A stretch of 64,000 nucleotides of DNA from Clostridiales bacterium (GTDB lineage Bacteria > Bacillota > Clostridia > Christensenellales > Borkfalkiaceae). The stretch lies in assembly GCA_015071005.1 (NCBI GenBank), contig SVIG01000006.1, positions 56,336-120,335 of the forward strand, written 5' to 3'. The notes beneath the pieces were generated by a model. The model had not been told where the DNA came from. It worked only from the letters and a program-made list of their open reading frames with translations, and ran no database searches. The position numbers and the translations under genes were made by a program. Positions 36,579 to 43,428 of this stretch are shown piece by piece (position 1 is the stretch's first letter; each line of letters begins with the position of its first letter).

Positions 36579-37457
36579 ATGGGACGACTTCTGGCGGCGT
36601 CGATAGATTTTAAGACGCTCAAAGATAATGCGGTGGCATTCTTTAAGGATTTTGGAGCGATCTACGCAGTCGAGATTTGCTTATTTTTCTTAATGATCTT
36701 TTTCGTATCAAAGGTGCTTCGCGATAACGACGCCACCAAGCTGATGGTGCTCTACTGGGTATTCATCTTAGCGGGCGGCGCTATGCACTTGTTCGATTCG
36801 CAAATTATGACGCAGCAATTTTTCTTATTCTACGTGATTTTGCTTTCGGGCATTATGCTGATTTTGTTTAGTGTAGAAGTTAAGAAATATTTTTGGGACG
36901 TGCAACCCACGAAGAAGGGTACGCCGTCCGAAAAGACCTTCGGCGGTTTGGAAACCCGTTCCCAAGCGGACACCGAGCGTTGCATTGAAAAAATCGTGAA
37001 AGCGTTGCAAAATATGTCGAAAAACAACGTCGGCGCGTTGGTGGTGCTTTCAAAAGGCGGTTTGCCTAAACAAGTGCTCCAAAGCGGCGTTATGATCGAC
37101 GCGGAAATTTCCACGGAGCTTATCGAGGGGGTGTTCTTCCCGAAAGCGCCTTTGCACGACGGGGCGATGGTCATTCTCGGACACAAGATCCAAGCGGCGG
37201 GTTGTTTCTTGCCGTTGACGCAAAAGACGAGTTATCCCAAGGAATACGGTACGCGGCATCGTGCGGCTATTGGGATTACGGAAGTTGCGAACGTGATTTC
37301 GCTTGTTGTTTCCGAGGAAACGGGGATTATTTCAATCGTGGATAAAGGTAACGTGACGCGCTATGCCGATTACGATATGTTGATTATGGCTTTGAAGGAT
37401 TACTATTGGCAAGAAATGCCCTTGACGGATAAAAGACGTAGCGGAGGTATGAGATGA
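36579..37457 (+). CDS. cdaA: diadenylate cyclase CdaA
   Basis: CdaA makes the second messenger c-di-AMP from two ATP molecules. The 292-residue protein has three N-terminal membrane helices (about 22-100). The DAC domain follows, with GALVVLSKGGL, the catalytic LHDGAMVILG (about 191) and the GTRHRAAIGITE motif (about 223). The membrane-bound CdaA form normally sits before cdaR and glmM. Here the cdaR position is taken by a 34-codon frame that overlaps the cdaA stop by 4 bp (ATGA). Confidence 0.95.
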   Translation: MGRLLAASIDFKTLKDNAVAFFKDFGAIYAVEICLFFLMIFFVSKVLRDNDATKLMVLYWVFILAGGAMHLFDSQIMTQQFFLFYVILLSGIMLILFSVEVKKYFWDVQPTKKGTPSEKTFGGLETRSQADTERCIEKIVKALQNMSKNNVGALVVLSKGGLPKQVLQSGVMIDAEISTELIEGVFFPKAPLHDGAMVILGHKIQAAGCFLPLTQKTSYPKEYGTRHRAAIGITEVANVISLVVSEETGIISIVDKGNVTRYADYDMLIMALKDYYWQEMPLTDKRRSGGMR

Positions 37458-37558
37458 AATTCGGTCGGTTTTTGAAAAACGTATTCGTATCTAAATTTTG
37501 GATTAAAGCAATTTCGCTCGTGCTTGCGGTACTTGTTGTATTGGTGATGAATATTTAA
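37454..37558 (+). CDS. 34-residue CdaR/YbbR N-terminal-like membrane mini-protein
   Basis: The frame begins in the ATGA that ends cdaA and encodes a short basic start, then FVSKFWIKAISLVLAVLVVL, then a stop. This matches the N-terminal anchor of CdaR/YbbR, whose first residues typically read xNxxLKIISLLLAxxLW. None of the extracellular YbbR repeats follows: only 38 bp separate it from the aspartokinase start. It may be a functional CdaA-partnering single helix or the remnant of a deleted gene. Coupled translation and the clean stop favour real expression. Confidence 0.62.
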   Translation: MKFGRFLKNVFVSKFWIKAISLVLAVLVVLVMNI

Positions 37559-37596
37559 TGAGAGGATAAAAGTAGAGATATTTCTCGGGAGTTTTT

Positions 37597-38940
37597 ATGG
37601 GACTGAAAGTATGTAAATTTGGCGGTACGTCGATGGCAAGTGCACAGACGATCACGGCTGTGGCGAATATTATTAATGCGGATGAGGAAAGACGCTACGT
37701 CGTTGTTTCCGCACCGGGTAAGAGATATAGCGGTGATATCAAAGTCACCGATTTACTCTATCAATGCGCGGATGAGATTGAGGCAGGGAACCTTGTAGCG
37801 TTCAAGGAGACTTTCCAAAAAATCCGTGCTCGTTTTACGAGCATCGAAACGGAAATTGGCAAAGAATTGCACATCGAAGCAGGGCTCGACGAAGCGGAAA
37901 ACGCAATTTTGAACGGCGCTGGTAGAGATTACTGCGCTTCGCGCGGCGAGTTCTTGGCGGCAAAGATTATGGCGGCGGTTTTAGACGTGCCTTTCGTGGA
38001 CGCGACGGAGTTCGTGCGCTTTACCCCCGACGGTTCGTTGGACGAAAAGACCTTCGAGATTGCGGCGGAAGTCTTGAAAGAATATCCGCGTGCGGTAATC
38101 CCTGGATTCTATGGCTTAGGCGTGGACGGAAAAGTGAAGACCTTCTCGCGCGGCGGCGGCGATATTTCCGGTTCGATCGTGGCGCGTTCGGTAATGGCGT
38201 CCCTTTATGAAAACTGGACGGACGTAAGCGGCTTTTACGCGTGCGACCCTCGTATCGTCAATTCGCCGAAGTGGATTCCCGAGCTGACTTATCAAGAGCT
38301 CCGTGAGCTTTCGTATATGGGGGCGAACGTTTTACATAGCGAGTCCATCTTCCCCGTTCGTAGCGCAGGGATTCCCATTCGTATTTGTAATACCTTTAGC
38401 CCCAAAGACAAGGGTACTTATATCGTAAAAAATTCCACGCGCGATATGCGTGACTACGTAGTTACGGGCGTAGCAGGAAAGAAGGGTTTTACGTCCATTA
38501 CTTTGGAAAAATCACTCATGAACTCCGAAGTCGGGTTCGTTGAAAAAGTACTTTCCGTAATCGGTAGAAGAAAGATTTCCTTTGAGCATTTGCCTTCGGG
38601 GATCGATACCATGTCCTTGGTTATCGACAACGAATACTTGAAAGACAACGCTCTAGAGGACTTGATGGCGGAGATGAAAGCGGTCGCGCAGCCCGATAAA
38701 ATCTACGCGCACGAGAATATTGCGCTCGTGGCGACGGTAGGGCACGGTATGGCGAAAAACGTCGGTACTTCGGCGCGACTTTTCAAAGCTCTTTCACAAG
38801 CGGGAATTAACGTAAACATGATCGACCAAGGTTCGAGCGAGCTCAATATCATCGTAGGCGTTGAGAATGAGGATTGCGCGGATTGTATTCGTGCAATTTA
38901 TGAAGAATTCTTGGGAGGAGACGAAAATGAAGTGTTTTAA
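37597..38940 (+). CDS. lysC: aspartate kinase
   Basis: Aspartokinase phosphorylates L-aspartate, entering the lysine/threonine/methionine pathway. The 447-residue monofunctional enzyme has LKVCKFGGTSMASA at the N-terminus. It also has FSRGGGDISGSIVARSV near 185, TDVSGFYACDPRIV near 210, ELSYMGANVLHSESIFPV near 234 and two C-terminal ACT domains (VATVGHGMAKNVGTSARLFK) for end-product feedback. The last 14 bp overlap the esterase start. Confidence 0.93.
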   Translation: MGLKVCKFGGTSMASAQTITAVANIINADEERRYVVVSAPGKRYSGDIKVTDLLYQCADEIEAGNLVAFKETFQKIRARFTSIETEIGKELHIEAGLDEAENAILNGAGRDYCASRGEFLAAKIMAAVLDVPFVDATEFVRFTPDGSLDEKTFEIAAEVLKEYPRAVIPGFYGLGVDGKVKTFSRGGGDISGSIVARSVMASLYENWTDVSGFYACDPRIVNSPKWIPELTYQELRELSYMGANVLHSESIFPVRSAGIPIRICNTFSPKDKGTYIVKNSTRDMRDYVVTGVAGKKGFTSITLEKSLMNSEVGFVEKVLSVIGRRKISFEHLPSGIDTMSLVIDNEYLKDNALEDLMAEMKAVAQPDKIYAHENIALVATVGHGMAKNVGTSARLFKALSQAGINVNMIDQGSSELNIIVGVENEDCADCIRAIYEEFLGGDENEVF

Positions 38941-39763
38941 GGTTGACCTGCAAAGTGAATATCCCTTTTTGAAGGGCGGGGAATTAGAATGCCTTTTGAT
39001 GGAATTCCCTTGGGACGGTGAAAATACAATCGGTTGGAAAAGACCTGCATTGATCGTTGTCCCTGGCGGCGGGTACGGAATGTGCAGCCGTCGCGAGGGC
39101 GCGCCGATTGCAAGCGAATTTTTTGCGCGCGGTTTCCAAACCTTTGTTTTGAATTATATCACGGACGGCGACGAGGCGCGTTATCCCGAGCAGCTTATTG
39201 AGCTTGCGGCAGCAGTAGATTTCGTAAAAAAGCACGCGCAGGAATTTGACGTAAACGAAAAGGAAGTGTTTGCTGTCGGTTTCTCGGCGGGTGGGCATTT
39301 AACGGCAAACTTAGCGGTGGAATACGATAACGTAGAAGCCTTGTCGGGTGCTGTGCTTCATTGTAAACCGACGGCGGTTGGGCTTTCCTATCCCGTTATT
39401 TCTAATAACCATGGGCATCAAGACTCGTATCATAACCTTTTGAAAGGGTATTCGGACGATGAAAGGCAAGAGCTTTTGAAGAAATTGAACCTCGATCAAT
39501 CGGTGACGGAAGCTACGCCGCCTGCTTTTATTTGGACGACGGCGACGGACGCGGTTGTTCCGGCGGATAATTCGCTGCGCTTCGCACTTGCATTGGATCG
39601 TTGCGGCGTGCAGTACGAATTGCACGTTTATCCGAAAGGTCAACACGGACTTTCTACGGCAAGCTTAGAAATCAATCATCCACAGCCCGAAATGAAAAAG
39701 GCTAGCGCTTGGATTGATGCTTGCGCAGAGTTTTTTAGAATGTACACTGAAGAAAAATATTGA
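38927..39763 (+). CDS. alpha/beta hydrolase, acetyl-esterase-like
   Basis: The 278-residue protein is an alpha/beta hydrolase of the acetylxylan/acetyl-esterase type. It shows the oxyanion segment LIVVPGGGYGMCSRREG near 41, the nucleophile elbow VGFSAGGHLTAN near 115, a likely acid in TDAVVPADNS near 207 and the histidine in PKGQHGLS near 240. No signal peptide is present, so it acts in the cytoplasm, perhaps deacetylating imported sugars. I chose the ATG at 38927 with GGGAGGAG upstream; it overlaps lysC by 14 bp. Confidence 0.83.
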   Translation: MKCFKVDLQSEYPFLKGGELECLLMEFPWDGENTIGWKRPALIVVPGGGYGMCSRREGAPIASEFFARGFQTFVLNYITDGDEARYPEQLIELAAAVDFVKKHAQEFDVNEKEVFAVGFSAGGHLTANLAVEYDNVEALSGAVLHCKPTAVGLSYPVISNNHGHQDSYHNLLKGYSDDERQELLKKLNLDQSVTEATPPAFIWTTATDAVVPADNSLRFALALDRCGVQYELHVYPKGQHGLSTASLEINHPQPEMKKASAWIDACAEFFRMYTEEKY

Positions 39764-39773
39764 TTTTACGAAA

Positions 39774-39806
39774 GCAAAAAGGACGGAAAAATTCCGTCCT
39801 TTTTAT
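39774..39806. terminator. bidirectional terminator between convergent genes
   Basis: AAAAAGGACGGAA pairs with TTCCGTCCTTTTT, with A and T tracts on both sides. It serves the esterase and the deacetylase. Confidence 0.85.
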
Positions 39807-40673
39807 TTATTCAACGCGTACACGGTTAGGGGATTTTGGTCTTGCGCGGATATATTCGCCCCCATTTTTCAAGGGGCAGTTATTGGCTTTTGCCATCGCG
39901 GAAACACCGACGGCTTGATAGCCGGATGCTTTTAACGTAGGAAGTAAACGTTTTAAGGCGTCGACGGTGTTTGGGTAGCCGTCGTGCATAAGTACGATAC
40001 AACCGTTATAGCAGTTTTCAACAATTTCGTTGTAAATTTCTTCTTCGCTCGCTTTCGTCCAATCGAGCGTGTCTATCGTCCAATTAATGATAGGCGTAGA
40101 GACGTTTTCCTGGATAAACGCGTTGCATTTCCCGTAGGGCGGCCGCAAAAGATGGCGAGGCTTATGGTCGATGGGCTCAAGAAGAGTATCGGTGCGTTCA
40201 ATTTCCGATAAGAGCCTTTCTTTATTAAGCGATGTAAGATCGTAATGGGAGTAGGTATGATTGCCAAGCTCAAAACCCATCGTAGCGGCGGCTTCGAGGG
40301 TGTGGCGTGAGGAGTCGGTGATATACTGTCCATTGCAAAATACGGTGGCGGTGGCTTTGCAATCGGGATTTTTTGCGTTGTAATTGGCAAAGACGGCAAG
40401 AATATTTTCTAGGGTGTTTTTGGGTGCGTCGTCGAAGGTAAGCGCAATCAGTTTTCGATTTGGTTGGATATAGGAAATATCCACGTCGTTAACGTCCCAA
40501 AATTCTTGCAAGTCCTTCTTTGGTTGGCTAGGCGGTGTGCTTATTAGGGAAGAATCAAAATTTTCTTTATTGCTCTTTATTTCTGATTCGGTAGGGGCAG
40601 GTACGCGTTGACAGCCAAAAAAGCCGGGGAGAAGGTATAGAAAAGACATGAGACAAACAAGGCGTTTTTGCAT
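39807..40673 (-). CDS. polysaccharide deacetylase lipoprotein (NodB fold)
   Basis: The 288-residue protein has a signal peptide with lipobox-like GFFGC (Cys near residue 21), a Ser/Pro-rich linker and a NodB/CE4 domain. LTFDDAPKN near 79 and GNHTYSHYDL near 141 supply the metal-binding Asp and two His, with LLRPPYGKC near 171 and VLMHDGYP near 221. It probably removes acetyl groups from peptidoglycan or another polymer outside the cell. Two copies of the dispersed short element are built into the gene: one in the linker just after the lipid-bearing Cys and one forming the last codons (RVRVE). A TTGACA -35-like element lies at 40747-40752 on the minus strand. Confidence 0.87.
   Translation of the reverse strand: MQKRLVCLMSFLYLLPGFFGCQRVPAPTESEIKSNKENFDSSLISTPPSQPKKDLQEFWDVNDVDISYIQPNRKLIALTFDDAPKNTLENILAVFANYNAKNPDCKATATVFCNGQYITDSSRHTLEAAATMGFELGNHTYSHYDLTSLNKERLLSEIERTDTLLEPIDHKPRHLLRPPYGKCNAFIQENVSTPIINWTIDTLDWTKASEEEIYNEIVENCYNGCIVLMHDGYPNTVDALKRLLPTLKASGYQAVGVSAMAKANNCPLKNGGEYIRARPKSPNRVRVE
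39811..39832 (-). repeat. dispersed short element, copy f
   Basis: On the minus strand CCCCTAACCGTGTACGCGTTGA forms the final codons of the deacetylase gene (NRVRVE and stop). It shares the exact 11-base core with copies a, c and e. Confidence 0.6.
40594..40612 (+). repeat. dispersed short element, copy e
   Basis: GGGGCAGGTACGCGTTGA is identical to copy c. It lies in the linker codons right after the lipobox cysteine of the deacetylase gene, in antisense orientation, and encodes QRVPAP there. Confidence 0.6.
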
Positions 40674-40908
40674 AAAAAAAGTATGTTAATTTTTGACGTT
40701 TTTATGCAAAGAATTGGCACAAAATAGGGGTAAAGATAAGTAAAATTGTCAAAAGACTTGACTTTCCTTTTTTTATGTGTTATAATTATTTTGTTGTACT
40801 AATGATGAAGGTGTGCGACTTGTCGTATAGAGTGGCAAGATTATAGGGGAATCGCATACGAATAAATATCCGTCAAAAAAATAAGATAAGGGCGACTAAA
40901 GGTAAGTC
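40674..40908 (+). promoter_or_regulatory. promoter and structured leader of the sugar kinase gene
   Basis: TTGACT at 40758-40763, a 17-bp spacer and TATAAT at 40781-40786 form a strong promoter, about 120 bp before the kinase start. In the leader, GTGTGCGA can pair with TCGCATAC and, inside it, CTTGTC with GGCAAG. CGTAT/ATACG offers an alternative pairing. I do not recognise a known riboswitch class. The divergent deacetylase promoter also lies here. Confidence 0.55.
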
Positions 40909-42012
40909 ATGAAAGAAGAAAATCAGATTAAACAGGTATGTGAAAAGTTTGGTATAAAGGGTGAATACCTTTATTACAAGGTTGTGAATAGCGGACATAT
41001 CAATACGACGTATTGCGTATATTTTTCCCGCAACGGTGAACTCAAGGACTATATTCTGCAAAAGGTAAATACATATGTATTTAAGAATCCGATTGAGGTA
41101 ATGGATAATATTTCTTCAGTTACCGAATTCATTCGTGTGAAGATTAAACAAAAGCAAGCAACGGCGAAAAGAAACGTCTTGCATTATTCCAAGACGGAAG
41201 ATGGGAAATATTATATGCTTACCGAGGACGGAGCATTTTGGCGGTGTTGCCGCTATATCGACGATTCCGTTTGTTTCGAGCATACGGATAATTTGAGAGT
41301 TATCGAAGAATCGGGAATTGCGTTTGGGGAATTCCAAGTATATTTGGCGGATTATCCTGTAGAAAAACTCTCGATTGCGATTCCACATTTCCATAATACG
41401 GTGATGCGCTACGATACCTTCCGTCAGTCGATTGAAAAGGACGTGGTGGGGCGCGTGGCAAAGGTGCAAGCCGTGATCGACGAATATCTCGCGCTTGAAG
41501 AGATGGCAACGAAACTTTATAAACTGCAACGTCAAGGGATATTGCCCCTGCGCGTGACGCATAACGATACCAAGACGAGCAACGTATTATTCGACGCGCG
41601 TACATTGGAGCATCTTTCCGTTATCGATTTGGATACGGTTATGCCTGGGCTCGTTGCCTTTGACTTTGGTGACGCGATCCGCGTGGCGGCATCTACCTGC
41701 GATGAGGACGAGAACGATCTTGAAAAGGTCGCAATTGATATGGAAAAATACGAGGCGTTTACCCGTGGGTTCGTTAGTCGCGTTGGAAATTTCTTGAAAG
41801 AGGACGAAAAGAGAACGTTGGCGCTTGGCGCGGTTGCAATGACGGTGGAATGCGGTATGCGCTTTTTGACCGACTATTTGGACGGGGATAAGTATTTCAA
41901 AATCCATTATTATTATCAAAATCTTGCAAGAGCAAAATGTCAGCTGACTCTTGCCAAGGATATGATTAAGCACTTGGATGAAATGCAAGCAATTGTCGAT
42001 AAATATTGCTAA
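40909..42012 (+). CDS. NahK-like N-acetylhexosamine kinase (aminoglycoside phosphotransferase fold)
   Basis: The 367-residue protein resembles N-acetylhexosamine 1-kinases and related APH-fold sugar kinases. SGHINTTYCVYF near 23 and YILQKVNTYVFKNPIEVMDN near 44 are family signatures. VTHNDTKTSNVLFD near 216 holds the catalytic Asp and VIDLDTVMPGLVAFDFGDA near 240 the metal-binding Asp. Such enzymes phosphorylate GlcNAc/GalNAc released from mucin-type or milk glycans. The protein is cytoplasmic. It stands alone behind a strong promoter and leader and is followed by a terminator. Confidence 0.8.
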   Translation: MKEENQIKQVCEKFGIKGEYLYYKVVNSGHINTTYCVYFSRNGELKDYILQKVNTYVFKNPIEVMDNISSVTEFIRVKIKQKQATAKRNVLHYSKTEDGKYYMLTEDGAFWRCCRYIDDSVCFEHTDNLRVIEESGIAFGEFQVYLADYPVEKLSIAIPHFHNTVMRYDTFRQSIEKDVVGRVAKVQAVIDEYLALEEMATKLYKLQRQGILPLRVTHNDTKTSNVLFDARTLEHLSVIDLDTVMPGLVAFDFGDAIRVAASTCDEDENDLEKVAIDMEKYEAFTRGFVSRVGNFLKEDEKRTLALGAVAMTVECGMRFLTDYLDGDKYFKIHYYYQNLARAKCQLTLAKDMIKHLDEMQAIVDKYC

Positions 42013-42024
42013 TAAAATAAGACG

Positions 42025-42069
42025 AAATAAGCGGTGGAACGCGTGCGTTCCACCGCTTTAATTTTTTTT
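42025..42069. terminator. bidirectional terminator between the sugar kinase and mini-protein genes
   Basis: AAGCGGTGGAACGC pairs with GCGTTCCACCGCTT around GT, followed by TTTAATTTTTTTT on the plus strand. The minus-strand mini-gene ends inside its right flank. Confidence 0.85.
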
Positions 42070-42150
42070 GTTGATTTTGAAAAGCGCCATAATAAGAAGT
42101 CCAAAATTACCGCCGATTACAAAACCAGCTCCAAGTCCCAGCCAAAACAT
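42058..42150 (-). CDS. 30-residue single-helix membrane mini-protein (DUF3789-like)
   Basis: The frame encodes MFWLGLGAGFVIGGNFGLLI followed by a short segment ending in lysines and asparagine. That is one glycine-rich membrane helix with a basic inner end. AAAAGGAG lies 7 bp before the ATG, a very good ribosome site. A TATAAT-like element sits upstream on the minus strand near 42190-42200. Length and composition recall the DUF3789 family of tiny Bacillota membrane proteins. Function unknown. Confidence 0.65.
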   Translation of the reverse strand: MFWLGLGAGFVIGGNFGLLIMALFKINKKN

Positions 42151-42262
42151 AGAAAATCTCCTTTTTTGAAGTTATAGCCTACTTTGTAAGATATTATACG
42201 TATACGCACTTTTTATTTGTGAAACGGATATAATAAGATAGAAAGAATTAAAGAGGTTGGAT

Positions 42263-42925
42263 ATGCGAGTTTGTTTTGTGAGTCGTGGGGATTTACAATC
42301 GTTCAGAGAAAGAGAGGAAATAAGCGGTGCGGAGCTTACGATTTTTGGCTTTAACGGAATGGGGGAAGTGAGCTACGAAAAGGAGTTAAAGCGCGAAAGT
42401 AGCTATTTTGAAGGGGCGACACTTCTATCCAAACGGGATAAAAATATTGTGGTTTGCGGTTGTATTACGAACATTTGCGGACATAAGCGTAAGTCTGCGG
42501 TGGTTGCGGAAAATGGAAGGTTGCTTGGGGTTTCGGATATGCAATGCGTAATGGATAACGAAATTGGCTGCGGCGGCGGGATGAAGCTTTACGACACAAA
42601 ACAGGGAAAAATGGGGGTGCTTGTGGCGGATGATTTGAATTTTCCCGAAAAAATACGCAGTATGGTCGATTGCGGTTGTGAGTTTATCGTTTGCCCGTTC
42701 GGGCATATCACGAACGAACTGCAAACGGTGTTGCTCCGTGCGTATGCGTACCTATTTGGCATTACGATTTATTTGTGCGGAAAGGGTTATTGCGCGATTG
42801 CAGACGGAAAGGGCACGTTACCCTTTTATTCGCCGTTTAGTCCCGTATTTGCCGATTTCGCGGAAGAAAAAGAATATCATTTAATCGAAAGCCGCAGGCG
42901 GGGATTTTTTCGTCCGTCTATATAA
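42263..42925 (+). CDS. nitrilase-fold (carbon-nitrogen hydrolase-like) protein lacking the catalytic cysteine
   Basis: The 220-residue protein aligns by pattern with the C-N hydrolase superfamily: a Glu-bearing strand, KRKSAVVAENGRLLG near 83 with a candidate catalytic Lys, and GVLVADDLNFPEKIRSM near 125. In active nitrilases this last block reads GxxICYDxxFPE; here the Cys position is Ala. It is also shorter than usual (260-280 residues). It is probably a non-catalytic homologue or uses another residue. I chose the ATG at 42263 with AAGAGG upstream. Confidence 0.62.
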   Translation: MRVCFVSRGDLQSFREREEISGAELTIFGFNGMGEVSYEKELKRESSYFEGATLLSKRDKNIVVCGCITNICGHKRKSAVVAENGRLLGVSDMQCVMDNEIGCGGGMKLYDTKQGKMGVLVADDLNFPEKIRSMVDCGCEFIVCPFGHITNELQTVLLRAYAYLFGITIYLCGKGYCAIADGKGTLPFYSPFSPVFADFAEEKEYHLIESRRRGFFRPSI

Positions 42926-42965
42926 GAAAAGCCGCGCGTTTCCTTGTCGGAAGCGCGCGGCTTAA
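42926..42965. terminator. bidirectional terminator between convergent genes
   Basis: AAAAGCCGCGCGTTTCC pairs with GGAAGCGCGCGGCTT. It serves the nitrilase-like gene and smpB. Confidence 0.85.
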
Positions 42966-42975
42966 TTGTTTTTGA

Positions 42976-43428
42976 TTAGAAGCCTGCGTTTTTAATCTCG
43001 CGATCTACGGAGCGTTTTGTGTCGCGATCGGCAATCGTTTGTTTTTTATCGTAAGTGTGTTTACCTTTGCAAAGTGCAATTTCAATTTTGACCAACGAGC
43101 CTTTGAAATAGAGCTTTAAGGGGACGAGTGTGTAGCCCTGACGGTTGATCTTGCCTGCAATTTTAGCAATTTCTTGCTTATGCAAAAGAATTTTGCGGTC
43201 ACGTCTAGTGTTTTTCGTGCTAAACGCGTCCGACTTATCATAAAGCGCGATGTGCATATTTTTTACGTTGATTTCACCGTCGCGAAGAAAGCAAAAACAA
43301 TCGTTCATATTCACGTTCCCTTCGCGTAAGGACTTGATTTCATTCCCTTCCAGCACGATACCAGCTTCGTATTTATCTTCGATAAAATATTCAAAGGACG
43401 CCGATTTATTCGTCGCAATTATTTTCAT
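42976..43428 (-). CDS. smpB: SsrA-binding protein
   Basis: SmpB delivers tmRNA to stalled ribosomes. The 150-residue protein has the OB-barrel sequence NKSASFEYFIEDKYEAGIVL, EIKSLREGNVNMNDCF and RDRKILLHKQEI, and the basic C-terminal tail with KQTIADRDTKRSVDREIK. It overlaps the rnr stop (ATGA), so secG, rnr and smpB are read in that order on the minus strand. The tmRNA gene itself was not seen nearby. Confidence 0.96.
   Translation of the reverse strand: MKIIATNKSASFEYFIEDKYEAGIVLEGNEIKSLREGNVNMNDCFCFLRDGEINVKNMHIALYDKSDAFSTKNTRRDRKILLHKQEIAKIAGKINRQGYTLVPLKLYFKGSLVKIEIALCKGKHTYDKKQTIADRDTKRSVDREIKNAGF

Noticed and set aside
42926..42975. Possible tmRNA (ssrA) next to smpB
   Set aside because: Only a terminator hairpin fits in the 50 bp; no tRNA-like end or tag frame was found on either side.
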